Source: Orobanche coerulescens (taxonomy: Eukaryota; Streptophyta; Magnoliopsida; Lamiales; Orobanchaceae). Taken from it: DNA of 64,000 bases. Every line of letters starts with the position of its first letter. Positions within the stretch are counted from its first letter, which is position 1. Below are positions 48,566 to 60,662 of this stretch, piece after piece. The translations under genes were made by a program, and so were the position numbers. The stretch is from the NCBI GenBank assembly GCA_033398695.1, contig CM065804.1:51987501-52051500 (forward strand), given 5' to 3'. The notes under the pieces were generated by a model. The model ran no database searches, had not been told where the DNA came from, and worked only from the letters and a program-made list of their open reading frames with translations.

Positions 48566-51055
48566 AGTCATACCCGAGATTTTCGTTCCGGTTGCATTGA
48601 ATTTTCTTTTTGTAGTTTAGTGGATTGTTGTCGTTCATGTCTTTGGGATCGTGTGTCACGTTTGAACATGTGTTTGGTTTCGATTCAGATCGTTGCATGT
48701 TTGTCATCCCGGAGGGGGAGTATCGTTGTTGAGATGAATTTTGGTTCAATATAGGTGTTGCGCACACTAGTAGGTGGTGTAGCGTGCGCTACCGCGCAGA
48801 GTTAGCGCATGCTATTGAGGCAGTTAGCACACGCCAGCTGTTAGCCGAGACAGTACAGAAGCTACTGCTTTAGGCTAGGGAGTTGGTTTGCGCACGCTAT
48901 GTAGTGGTATAGCGCGCGCTAAGGTGCAGCAGTTAGCGCATGCTACGGGTATGGTAGAGCACGCTACCTGGTAGTTCGAAGCAGTACAAAAGCTATTGGA
49001 CTGGGTCTGGAGGTCTCGTTAGCGCACGCTAACTATTGTAGTTAGCGGATGCTAACTATAAGTTTTGGCAGAACGCTTGTTTTGATGTTTTGATAGCGCA
49101 TGCTAATCAGGAAGATTAGCAAACGCTAAGATGTCCAGTATATATACTGGCCAACAGTCGTTTTTCACCATTTCCACTTCGTTTCCACTTCATTTCCTCT
49201 TCTCTCCGCGGGTGTGAGTCGATGGCGACTAGGGTTTGTGATCTTGGCCTATTTTGTTCCATCCAAAGGTATTTGGGAGTATCCTAGGTGATTATAATAT
49301 CATCTAATCCATTGTTCTTCGTCGGATCGAGGTTTTTTTCTTGATTACCTAGAGTTGACCTTTTTGGGAGATTTGTTCTTGATTTCATATTCAATCCGAT
49401 TTTGATGAACCGATTGTTGTTAAATGATGTTGTTGAACATATCCTATGGATTGTATATCCATATTTCGGTTTCGTATATTCCTAATCGTGATTGTTGTGT
49501 TCTAGAGGAGTCTTGAGTATGTAATGTTCGATTAAATATCTCAATGAGTTTCCTTTGGTTGTTGGGGGCGATTTCCATTGCTATTAGTCTTGCTCCTCGT
49601 TGTGATCATATTTTTGTTGTTCTTGCGAAAGTTGTAGGTTCCGAGGTACTTCGACCGAGCCGTGTTCGTTGGAGTATTTGCATGCCAATTTCGAGGCAAG
49701 TATCTTGCCCATACATTTCGTGTTTCGTAGATATAATAATCGGTAATCGACTGTGTGTGCTATTTGAGTACTCATAATGAACTTTCAAAGGATTGGTATA
49801 ATCGCGTTAACGGCTTTATTTCAAAATGCTTGAGTACTTTGTGAATAGATAAACTTTATGAATACGTTGTATTGTGGTTGCAAATCGAAGTATATTTTCT
49901 TCTGTTATGTGACTATTAAAGCTCTCTGTCCTCGTTAAGGGTGGTATGCTGGAATGCGTATTTATTTGGTTGGTTTGTAATGTTGTGTTGTATTACTTGT
50001 TGACTCCTTTCTGAGGAAGTGGTACCATTCGGTGTTGTTTGGGAATTATATATTCTCGTGGTGTATGATTGTATATATTCACTCTTGGATGGACTGACAA
50101 GTCCTCAAAGGGTTCCGTTGTCTCTGGTGCGGTTCCACGAATATTTTTGGGTTAACCACTCTGGGAGGGTCCGACGAGTCCTTAGAGGGTTCTGTTGCCT
50201 CTTGTATGGTTCCATAGCTAATCACGCATATAAATGAAATGTGACGTACAATGAGACTTAGTTACTCCGGAATACTAGTCTTGAATTCGATTGATTATAT
50301 ATATTCACTCTGGGATGGATTGACGAGTCCTCAGAGGGTCCCGTTGCCTTTGGTGCCGTTCCACGAATATTTTGGTTTGTGATTAAATATATTCACTCTG
50401 GGACGGACTGACGAGTCCTCATAAGGTTTCGTTGCCTTTGGTGCAGTTCCACAAATATTTCGGTTAATCACGCATGAAACTGAAATGAGATGTAATGAGA
50501 TTTAGGGATTACGGAATACTAATCTTGAATTATATGATTTCATTTATTCACCATCGATTGCATGTGACCCTAAGTTATTTACCATTGTTTGGTTCAGATT
50601 ATTATATTCTTGGAATACGATGTGTATGACTCTTAATTTCCCTTTATACTTGCACTAGTAAAATTCCGGTTTGCTAACCCTGAGTAATCGGGGGGTGGAT
50701 GCCTGTTATTGCATTCAGGTACGTGCATGATTCTTGTGGAGCAAAACACGGGATCGGCACAGCGGATGGTGAAAGATAAACGATACTAGTCACATAAAGA
50801 CTAGTACTTAGTACTAGTGGTCGTATTGTATTTTCTTTTCTGCTGTAGTGTTTTCCCGTCGTATGGGAGTGTTGTTGTATTTTGACCATTGCATGGGTAC
50901 GAGTCGATATAGAGATGTCTATGAAGTTTAAGTTGTATGTTATTTAGCCATGTTGGCATTTGTTTTGATGTCTTGTTTTGGTATCTAACCTGGTAGATTC
51001 TCACTCAGAGGGTCTGCGGCGCTGTAATATTTCCGAGTGGATTGGGGGTGTTATA
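48566..51055 (+). repeat. 3' LTR of N1
   Basis: Highly similar to 42684-45185, including an array at about 48757-49131 and TATA at 49139-49146. The first five bases are altered (AGTCA for TGTAA) and the last triplet is ATA for ACA. Confidence 0.92.
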
Positions 51056-51060
51056 GGCGC

Positions 51061-53217
51061 AACCCCTATGAAAGAAACAGTTGCTACTCGTACAACAGAT
51101 CCCGAGCCTGTGGCGGCTATGACGGATGAACAACTGTTTGGGAAGCTGTAAGGATCCGGCAAATCAGCTGCCACTTTGGAGCCGAAAGCCGCAACTCCAA
51201 ACAGGGCACCAACCCCTGTACGAAGTCCCTCTCCTCACAGGGAACCCACCCCTGTCAGGGATGCCTTTCCACAATAGGCTCCCATACCTATTGAGGATCC
51301 CAACGGGACAGTAGAGCCCACTACTGTGCGTAGTCCCTCCCCGACCGACATTATAAATAACACTCTCCTCCAAGTCCAAATAGAGGAATCCTATGAGCAC
51401 TTCAAGGTATGTAAATCATACAGGGTCGCCCCACACGATACCCTGTACAACTGGGAGGACTGCAAGGAAGATGAGTTATTTGCTCTAGAGGTCACGGACA
51501 CCCAGAACATCGAGGTCCTGATCCGCTAGGAAGATCACTTTGTCCTTGAGCTCATCTCAAACTACTTCATGGCAAAAGAAAAGGGCCGACTCAACAGGAA
51601 GTCACTATCCAGTGACAAGGCTCCATCCAGACTCTGACTATGATGATGATGTCTTACACGCATGTCTTTGGATAAGCCGAGAAGAGCCTAGGGAAGGAGA
51701 AATGGCTAATATACTATCCCAACAGATCCAGGGGACATCCTCTAAAAAACATCAGTCCCTGCCCCCGCAACAGAAAGTAGCCGAGGAATAACAGAAATAG
51801 GAGGAATCGGTCCCTCCTGTCATCCATGAAGATCCAGCTACTTCTCCCCTATTGGAAGCCCATCCTGTACAAGATGAACAATAAGATGGCACCCGCGCCG
51901 TCCACCAAGAGGAATCAGTCCCTCTTCCGGAATAGGCGGAATCTGAGAGTCAGCAGGAGGATTCAATCGCTCCTATAGTTTCAACTACTGAAAATCAACC
52001 AAGGCATGAGGAATCAGTCCATTCTGTCTCCCAGACAGACCCTGCAGCTCAACCTTCTGAACCCCTACTTCCGAACAGGTTGAATCTCCTACCTCTATAG
52101 GTTCCCACTCTGAATATGATGATGGTTTCCTTCCTGATGCTAGAACACGGAGACGCCATCATAATGTGGTTCTTAGACAGCTCGAAGAACCTTCAAACTC
52201 AAAGATTTCGTGCCCTGGCTCTCCGTGCACCAAAGCACGTATTGAGCAACTTCAAGCCATCGGTGGCCAAACTGTATTTCTATAGGATTCCATCAAGGTC
52301 CTGTATGATGTTGGAAAAGAGTTAGACTGGATGCTCGAAACAGCTCAGGACGAGCCCCGAAGCTGAAATCGACCATCAATGATGTGGAAGACGCATTTTG
52401 CCTCATGCCAACAACATTGTGGGAAGCTCTGAACCAACTGAAACAACATCAGGAGCGGATCCTAAGGCAAGAGCAAACAAATATTCATGTAGCCGAAGCC
52501 AAGACTGTCGCCGGTCTTGAACATACCGGCTCCAAACTGACTGACCACGATTAGAAGATCGATGATCTTACAACAGTGGTTGTGAGGCTGGTCGGTAGCA
52601 TCAATGATCTAAAGACCCAATAAGCTGAATCAACGAAGCTCCTTTTGGGCATTCATGACAAGGTCTCGGAACTTGATGATGCCAAAAATGGTGAAGAGTC
52701 CATTGAGGCTGCCAGGAAGTGGAGGTTGGAGAGAGAATGAGAAATGGAGGGTGCATTAGAAGAAAACATCGCTACTGCAATCAGACGACTGGCCGGACCC
52801 GGGCTAGGACAAGGAGCAAGAGGATACAGGGAAACTGGTTCTCCACCTAAGTTTCAGGATTCCAATTACCCATGGAAGAGTACAGTATGAAATCCCGCTG
52901 AGATTTTGCTCCCAACAAGCCGACAGCCTTCAGCAGAGGATCTGAAAGCTTGGAAGAACAATGAACTGATGAGATACTTCTGCACTCTCATCAGGGAATC
53001 TACCATGTCCAATAGATTTAAAACTCTGGAGGATGCCGCCAACGAGTTCTCAAGGCTACTTGCAGAATGAAAGCTTCCATTACAGCTTAAAATGAAGCCT
53101 AACACTATAAGGGTGAATCGGTCATCCATCCGGAAGATTGGATCCTTGCCTACGACGTCTTCCATGAAGGACGAAGTATCTACATTGACCGAGGCAAAGA
53201 CTCCTTAGTCAACTAGT
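51061..53217 (+). pseudogene. third ORF of CoS, C-terminal part
   Basis: Resumes after N1 with a Pro/Thr-rich segment (TPVRSPSPHREPTPVRD…) and an acidic stretch with NWEDCKEDELFALEV. Gln/Glu/Pro-rich low-complexity sequence follows, then about 52390-52740 a heptad-like coiled-coil region (LWEALNQLKQHQERILRQEQ…). Many stops. Pro-rich linker plus C-terminal coiled coil is the layout reported for the env-like ORF of SIRE1; sequence identity could not be tested. Function unknown. Confidence 0.6.
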
Positions 53218-53737
53218 GGAGTGGAACCGATCATGATCCCACTCGGAATACTTGGAAACAGTCTCATTATAGGAACTATCTTCTGTCGGTTATATGCTGT
53301 AATTTATCCTACTGTTTGCTCGTTGATGCAGTAATTATTTATTTTTTCTTTCAAGCCATGTAATTTTCATCATTAATAAAAATTTTTGATTTCTTGCAAG
53401 ATTACAACTCGTAATCTACTCTAATTGTTTTTACTGTTTTGATTACGAAATATTGACATATTGAACAAGTACAAACTTGTTAATCCACAAGTTGTAAGAA
53501 CTTGTCTGCGAACAGCTTATATATTAAGTTGTATTCAATCTAGATTACATTTTGTAAGATTGTGCCTACGCGCCAATCATAAGTAAAGTTATAATACACT
53601 TAGTCCTCTAGGATTTTCTTTTTAGAGCTTGCCTGCGAGCAGTTCAAAATTTTAAACTAAGTCATGAAGAGCAGATCTTTCGAACAGAATACTTGAAGAC
53701 AGCCCTCCCCGTATCTAGAGGAAGTGTTGGCATAATC
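53218..53737 (+). other. 3' untranslated region of CoS
   Basis: AT-rich, no gene. Repeated TTGTAAGA/CTTGCCTGCGAGCAG-like text at 53490-53650. Confidence 0.5.
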
Positions 53738-53750
53738 AAAAAGGGGGAAA
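53738..53750 (+). other. polypurine tract of CoS
   Basis: AAAAAGGGGGAAA directly before the 3' LTR start TGTTGGGATAAAC. Confidence 0.85.
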
Positions 53751-53751
53751 T

Positions 53752-54478
53752 TGTTGGGATAAACACAGCCTGCTTTGATAATCGCCATCATATAGCAAGA
53801 AGTCTTCAGAGTCAACATTTCGTTAAGTATGGAAGCTGTTAGGAAACTCCTACATCATATCCATACAGCAAGTGATCTTCCTAAATAGTCCAATCCTACA
53901 GTGTCTACATCTTTATACAGCAAAAGTTGAAGGGTGTTAGATACAGTAGTCTGGCTGTATGAGTTGTACTTAGGAAAAGTAAAACACATCCAACAGGACT
54001 GAAGAATAGCTTTAAACCGTTGTAAAATAAACTTTGTTTATTCCTAAAGTATTCATGGTTAAAGCAGCATTTATTGCTGATAGGACATCATTTAATGTGG
54101 CCGAAAGAGACAACAGTCTGGACATGCTGAAGAGTATTTAATGCAAAGTAAAAAATAATGTCTGAAGCATTAAATGCGAATTTCCTTTAATCCAAACATT
54201 CTGCAGCCGCGAATCAGAGACTCCTAAATCTCACCAATCGGGCAACAACTACATTTATAACGGATCTATTTCCAAGGTTATAAATAGCCCCAAGTAAGAG
54301 GACATTGCTAACACTTGAACTTGACTTACTGAACCTCGCGCAATACATCTGACAAATAGCTCTGACAATCAAGCTAAGAAAGAGCAATATATTTTCTGAG
54401 CATACAGCATTATCTAAGCGAAGAAATATACAAAGTCCTCAACTCAAACAACATAGCATATAATAATCGCTCATCAAT
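53752..54478 (+). repeat. 3' LTR of CoS, interrupted by N2
   Basis: Matches 10097-10820 of the 5' LTR with many substitutions, consistent with an old insertion. The remaining ~550 bp should lie right of the window beyond N2. Confidence 0.9.
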
Positions 54479-54786
54479 GTAATATCCAGAATTTCTACTA
54501 GTGTTGTTCGATATTATTTTATCCGAGATATATTGTACAGCGTGGAATCTGTACAGTAGGGATAAAATAAATAAAGGAATGAGATGTAAGTATCGGTATA
54601 ATTGTCGTATCTGGTCGACAATTGCATTTGAGGATATCGTGTATCAGGTTATCGTACTTTCGATATAGAGTATATCGTATAATAATATTATTGGATTCAG
54701 TGTTTGTGTTCAGTGTGTCTTATGTTCGTTTTTGGCATGTCGAGACGTTGGACAAGAATAGCTGAAAATGGCTAAGTGTAACATTA

Positions 54787-55230
54787 TTAGCGCACGCTAA
54801 TAATCATGAGTAGCGCACACTATCGTGCAGGTTTAGCGCACGGTATGGATATAAGATAACGCACGCTAATGCAGTCCGATCGGAAGGAATCTACGCGTGG
54901 ACCAGGCCACTTTCGGCGCACGTTCTGATAAGTCAACGGATGTTGTAATGTAGTGTTAGTGCACGCTAATGTATGTTGATTAGCGCACGCTAATTGTATA
55001 TCGGTCAATAGGGAATCTTGGCTTTATTGGTTGCTTTCGGCATGAGGGGTCACGAGCATCTTCCTGGTAGGTGTGGACTGTAGCAAGTCAACTGGTATTA
55101 GCGCACGCTAAATGTAAGGACTTGCGTACGCTAGACAGTGTAAGTTACGTACGCTAATACATGGGCATTACGTACGTAAGCACATGTACGAAGCCAGACA
55201 GTAGCCTCTGGATTGCGATAGCGCACGCTA
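54787..55230 (+). promoter_or_regulatory. U3 palindrome array of N2 5' LTR
   Basis: TTAGCGCACGCTAA sites at 54787, 54810, 54833, 54856 (all 23 bp apart), 54956, 54980 and later. It also has hybrid sites such as TTACGTACGCTAA and ATTACGTACGTAAG at about 55145-55182, mixing the gypsy and TRG palindrome types. It ends just before TTTATAAAAACGGACA. Confidence 0.87.
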
Positions 55231-56134
55231 ATAATATACTTTATAAAAACGGACACAAGCGTGTTATAAAACATTTCATCCATTCCTTCCTTGCAACCGA
55301 GAGAGAGAATTTTTAGAGAGAAGTTTGAGGTCCCAAACACTGAGAGGTGATAATCTTTAACAAAGATTAAGCTGAGGAACATGGATTAAAGTCTTGTTCT
55401 TGAAATTATTGATGATTCTTGGAATGAAGTTGATTGTTCTCCTTCATGATTCGTCTATACAAGGTAATAGTTCTTCACTTTTGGATTTCGTTTGAATTGA
55501 TTATTCATGTTCTTGAGTTGATGATTATCATATATTCGAGTTGATGACCATGATAACGAGTTTGATTACCGAACTAAGTTAGTGTTCTTATCAATATATG
55601 AGTATTGATATCTTTCGTATGGTTTTGGATGGAATTCAAGAGATATGTTGATGCAATTCCCTTCTTCAATTCGGATTTTTGATGTTTTGTCGTTGGTTAC
55701 TTCGTATGGTAACGATTATGGCAGTGCTATTGTGATTCTTGAAGTTGTATGAATTGTATGTCGAAGAACATGGTGAATACGGATTTTTAGATGTTAGAAC
55801 ACATCGGATTTTGTCATTTTATGGATCATGAACGTGAATTCGGATAATTCGTATTCTTGAAGAACTATTGAATTATATATGTCATGATTGTTATGAATAA
55901 GAACTGGAAATTGGAAAGGTTACGGATGACTTTGGAATATGATTATTCATGATAATAACCGGTAAATTGTTTTATGAAGTTACCAAATATGAACAAGAAA
56001 GAATCTTGTTGATTCGTGTTTAAAGATAAAAGTTGGAATCGAATATGTTATGAAATCCTTAATATCGAGATGAGTTGATCATTGACATGATGGAAGTGTT
56101 AGACGATGCTTGAAATGCATGCCACTGCACAGCA

Positions 56135-56193
56135 TTAGCGCACGCTAAGCTTACTGGCTAGCGCACGCTATGTTATGCGTTTAACGTGCGCTA
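56135..56193 (+). repeat. second palindrome cluster of N2 5' LTR
   Basis: Three sites at 23 bp spacing (56135, 56158, 56181), downstream of the TATA box. The partner LTR has four (62378-62460). Confidence 0.85.
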
Positions 56194-56949
56194 AATAGGC
56201 AGTCAGTGCAGTATTTTTGTGTTGTGATTATGAATTCATGATGGTTTGATTTGGTTTGTTCAGACGGCGTTTATTCAAGGTTTTTGTTGAATCGTTGAGT
56301 TCGACTAGTTGGTTTTTCCAGTTGTTGATTATTCTCGGATGTGTTGTCATTTGATTATTGCATTAGGTTGCGATAATTGATCGTGGATTACAACCGTGTG
56401 TTGCTTTGGATCGGGACTGAGGAGCTCGTAGATAAAGGCAATGTGTTCGGTAGCAGCTTCATGGTATTGGTATCGAGGCAAGTTATTACTTGCTTAGTTA
56501 TAATATTTAATGAATGGTTTCAGTTTCATTTCGTTTATAATGCATATAGGAATGATTATATGTTGTCATTCTGATTCTGGGAGTATAATCATAATATATA
56601 TGATTTATTTCGGTTATTCATATATTCGGGTATCGAGGTTACATTATGGTAAAGACGAGGATATGAGTATCTGTAGTCCATGGTACGTTTAGATCGCCGA
56701 GCATTGCGGATAATCGTCGGTGATGGTTTGATATCGAGATTTCTCCCGAAGGACTCGGGGCAAGTATCTTATAACGATTCAGTTAGAGTTAGTGATTTGA
56801 TCATGCATATTGTCATTCATATTGTCGAACATGAGGTAGTCTTAATTGATTTGTCTTATTGTCGTTCATGTTGCGTTGTTCATGTTGATGAACATATTAT
56901 TTTGCATATGTGTATGCATATTGTGTTGTTTATGTTGTGTTGATCCTAT

Positions 56950-57280
56950 GTGATCGCGCGATCTATGCTGAGAGCGCTGGATCGGATGTCCACCTCGTGT
57001 TGGTCCAACGGGATCATCTTGGGATCTATGCTGAGGGTGCTGGATCATTGGACGGGTTTTTACACCTCGTGTTGGTCCGACGGGATCATCTTGGGATCTA
57101 TTCTGAGGGCGCTGGATCATTGGATTACCTAGTGTCGTGTTGATGGAATCATGTGGATTCACATCGTTGGTTTTATATATGTTATTGTTGTGCATATGTA
57201 TATTGTTGGTTATCCACCTCGTGTTAATATGGTAGGATCATCTTGGGATCTATGCTGAGGGCGCTAGATCATGGGATTTC
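56950..57280 (+). repeat. tandem repeats in transcribed part of N2 5' LTR
   Basis: Units of about 80-90 bp with CACCTCGTGTTGGTCCGACG, GGATCATCTTGGGATCTATG and CTGAGGGCGCTGGATCATTG. The same array is at about 63215-63540 in the 3' LTR. Confidence 0.8.
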
Positions 57281-58249
57281 CATTGAGTATACATAGTTGT
57301 TATTGTTTTTGAGCATATTGACGTTGTCATATGAGTATGCATTTGTAGGTCTTGTGATTAGGACCTTGTCCGTATTGTATTGATCTAATCTCGGATTAGA
57401 CTGGTATGACTGTCGTGGCACATCATATCTCGAGGTATGTTCCGTATTTCCTTGGTATTTGTCTTTGATGGACAATCAGTTATCGTCTTGGGATTTGATG
57501 ATGTTATTCGATGGATCATATTGATCAGAACTGGTATATTTCCGTATCGCGAGTTGGTGATGATAGTTTGAGAATCTTTAGTATTGTTTGAGGTACAATA
57601 CAGATATTTCGAGTTTATTGGTTAATCGAGTCCGAAATGCGAACTGTGATAATGGTTATTTTGATGAGAATTACTTGAGTAAGTAAAGTTATGACGGTAA
57701 GATTACGTAGGTCGTATTCTTATGTTGTATTCTCATTGGTATGTAATTATTAATGTATTGTGACGGTTATCATTGTTGGATATTATGGCTGACCCCGTTG
57801 TGGTATTTCTTTTTAGGTTCTTGGAGTATCGAGCTTGTACCGGTCGTGAAGAGATGAGCTTCCCGGAAGATACTGGCTAGGACATGTTTTGTGCATTGAG
57901 TTTCTTGATTGGTTCTTGTATTCCGCTGCTAGAGTATCTTTATGGTTGGTCTTTTTCCGCTGCGTGAGTATTTTGAAATGACCTTTTGGTATCTGGTAAC
58001 TGAGGTTGCTTTGGAAATCTTTTTCTAAACTGTTGAGTTCTGGTATTTCAGGCCTTGTCCTTTCAAACGAGATTTTACGATGGTTTTGATAAACAGATTT
58101 TATATAGTCTTAAAATGTTTTAAAGATAGTACCGTCGTTGGCCTCTTGGGCGTTTGTAAAATGTTTACGAAAATTTGCTTCAGCCTTGTGGGTTCCATCT
58201 CGGGGCCTACGGCGCTGTAATATTTCCAGTTAAATCTAGGGGTGTTAGA

Positions 58250-60662
58250 GAATATGGTATCGAAGCTTAGGTTGAAAAAACCTAGGTATTTGGGTCAAGT
58301 TGGGTCGTGTTTTGTTGCGTCACTCGAGTTGTCGATTGACTAATACTAGAGCCGTGAGTTTTTGTATTCACTCAGGCTTGTACGTTATGTGATTTACAGT
58401 ACTGGGTTTGTTGTAAACTTTTCCAAATGGTGTTAACGAGATTCTCTGGACTGAGATGTATTGTGTTCTTGAGTCGAACTGATTTGGCAAAACGTGTGTT
58501 TTGAAAATATCTGTGTCGAGTATTTTCTTGAGTCGAGACATGTGCCAGTATCACGGGGAATCGTCGGCTTCACGATCTGTAAGTATTTGGATTTTTGAAT
58601 TTCATTGAGATTTATTGTCATTCTAAGTTGATATGTTTTGAGATTCAGAAAGATATTATGCTTCACAGTATGAGATGACAGAGTGAGACAAGATTGATGA
58701 TCTTGAGAAACTATGATTTTGGAAATCAATATATCGGTTATATTTCGGAACGGAATTGTGCCTTTGGGAGAAATGTTGTGCATGATTGAGAAGAACATGT
58801 AGTCATGATAGATCATTTTATGATATATGGAACTGCTTTTGAGCATTGAAAATGATATTTTTCAAAATGAATGTTTTACAGATGTTTTACGAAAAATGAT
58901 TTTTAGGTCGAGACCCAATCGATTTTGAAATAGTTTTATAACTCAGGACTTGGGGTCCGTAAAGAGTTTTCTACTGTATAAACTTCTTGTAATGCGGAAC
59001 GAGATATGGGCTGAGACCCTAGTGTTTCAAAAAGGCTTTTTAGTTTTCATAAAACTCCCGGGATTTGTAAAACTCTTTATCAATCGTTTATTTATTTCAT
59101 TCCTACCTTTTGAGGTTTTGGTTTACTCGTTCAAATGAAACTTCTCGGGAAGTCTTTCGCTTTATTTGATTTGTCGATTTTTCAATGTTTTGTCATAGCA
59201 TATTAGAGGTGATCCAGGATGGATTAATGGTTGACGTTGCGAGTAGTATGTGGAGGAAGAGTTTTTATCAGAGTCTATATATTGAGATTTTGGAACTCTA
59301 TCGTGTGGTTTTCCCGATGGAATATCAGTGGATATTGGTGACAAGCTGAACTGATAAACAGGAGTATGGATATGGTCAAGCATTTGCATAAATCCCAATT
59401 TATTTAATCCTGTGTATTTGAAAAGAATTTTTATCGAGAACTTGACACGAGCGAGCCGGTTGGTTCGAAAATTGATTTTGCAGTCTTACCAAAAATTTAT
59501 GTTTTGAGTTTTGAAAATATTGATAGAACTTTTGTAAATTTGTCTTCTTGACGAGACTGTATGATTTCAAACTGGTTTTGATTGTATGATTGATGTACAT
59601 ACGCATTTGGTGCATAGTGCATAACATGGCGAAGTTGTGAGTGTGACTCACGAACTAGTTATGACATTCCTATGGTACGATGAATAGAGATCCGAACTTT
59701 GGTATGGCATTTTGGTTATCTAGGGATGATCGGTTGATTTATCGGATAAGAGAAATATGCTGCGTGATGTAAGTTCGGGTACATATTATAATTCTGGAAC
59801 TTTGGATTTTGTAAAACCGGAGCATATGTGCTATGTGATTCCATTGGTATGGTAGAAGCTCGACTTTACCATAGTGATCTTCGAATGAATTCTTTGTAAG
59901 TGCAGATTGGGGTTGTTGACCTCATGTTAGTTGTTTTAAGTATCGATTGGTCGTTCCCACTCCATGTATAATTTGGATATGTTCGATGGGTTGTGATTGG
60001 TTGTTCGTACGCCGAGGGGTATGCTCACCAGTAGGGTATGGTTATTGAGATACACTGTATGTGATTGGTGTGTCATTTTGAGAATGTTATTCTTTCGTAT
60101 ATCTGTTTATGTGGTTCTGTATTGATCGTGTTGGAGTTTATCAAGTTGATGATATTCTCGATTATGTTTTGACCTCTGGTTGGTCATATTGGAATTTATC
60201 ATGTCGATGATAAATTCGGTTGATTGTTGATCATTGTTGGTGATCATCTGAGCATTCGGATTTTGTGTCAACGTTTCGGGATTCGTATCATTGTTTTGGG
60301 CAGTTGTTTCGCAGATGTATTGTATATTATTCGTCTTATCGGAATTGAGACCTGATTATGTAATCAGGCAGACAGAATTTGATTCGGGCAGATTGCTTCA
60401 TCCGAAGATGATATATTTTATTGAGAGTCAAGGAATTGTGATTGTAAAGTGTATTGAGACTTTACAGTGAGGTCACTAGCTAGTATCTCAGGAGATCCTC
60501 GACTTTGCGCATTGGTAAGTATGCTGTTGTGGTTATTCTATAGTGATGATGATTGATCATTGTCGTGATGGTTTTGGGATATTTTGGGTTAAACAGTATG
60601 TTTGTTTGTTTTATGATGGATTGCAAGTTTCGAGGACGAAACTTATTTTAAGTGGTGTAGAA
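58250..60662 (+). other. non-coding interior of N2
   Basis: No frame longer than about 140 codons and no recognisable motif. It starts GAATATGGTATCGAAGC with an AGGTTG…AACCT hairpin as in N1 and ends with GTTTCGAGGACGAAAC and the PPT. Confidence 0.78.

Larger units (their letters stand above)
42684..51055 (+). mobile_element. LARD-like non-coding gypsy derivative N1
   Basis: LTRs at 42684-45185 (2502 bp) and 48566-51055 (2490 bp) flank a 3.38 kb interior without any retroviral-type protein. Target duplication GGCGC at 42679-42683 and 51056-51060. The primer site TGGTGTCAGAGT (45191-45202), the pre-PPT stem-loop at 48531-48545 and a PPT-like AGTGGGGTAGAG match the Tekay-type elements here. 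It is best explained as a large retrotransposon derivative mobilised in trans. Confidence 0.9.
10097..54478 (+). mobile_element. old Sirevirus-like Ty1/copia element CoS, split by four insertions
   Basis: The 5' LTR at 10097-11373 (TGTTGGGATAAACACAG…CCAACA) has a matching 3' LTR from 53752 to 54478, where N2 interrupts it. Reading across the insertions the order is gag, protease, integrase, RT, RNase H: the copia order. A third long decayed ORF and several polypurine tracts follow. After removing TRG, the solo LTR, the MITE with G2/G3, and N1, about 12.1 kb remains, plus about 0.55 kb of LTR outside the window. Size, third ORF with a coiled coil, and repeated PPTs fit the SIRE/Maximus (Sirevirus) group. 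All frames are broken; it is dead. Confidence 0.85.
54479..58249 (+). repeat. 5' LTR of N2
   Basis: TGTAATATCCAG…AGGGGTGTTAGA (last triplet mutated). Two palindrome clusters, TATA at about 55239-55248, and tandem repeats at 56950-57280. Confidence 0.92.

Noticed and set aside
56866..57195. 109-codon frame repeated at 63133-63462
   Set aside because: It is the antisense of the LTR tandem repeats; repetition comes from the LTR pair, not from a gene.
58433..58846. 137-codon minus-strand frame in the N2 interior
   Set aside because: Isolated, low-complexity composition, no motif, not conserved in N1.
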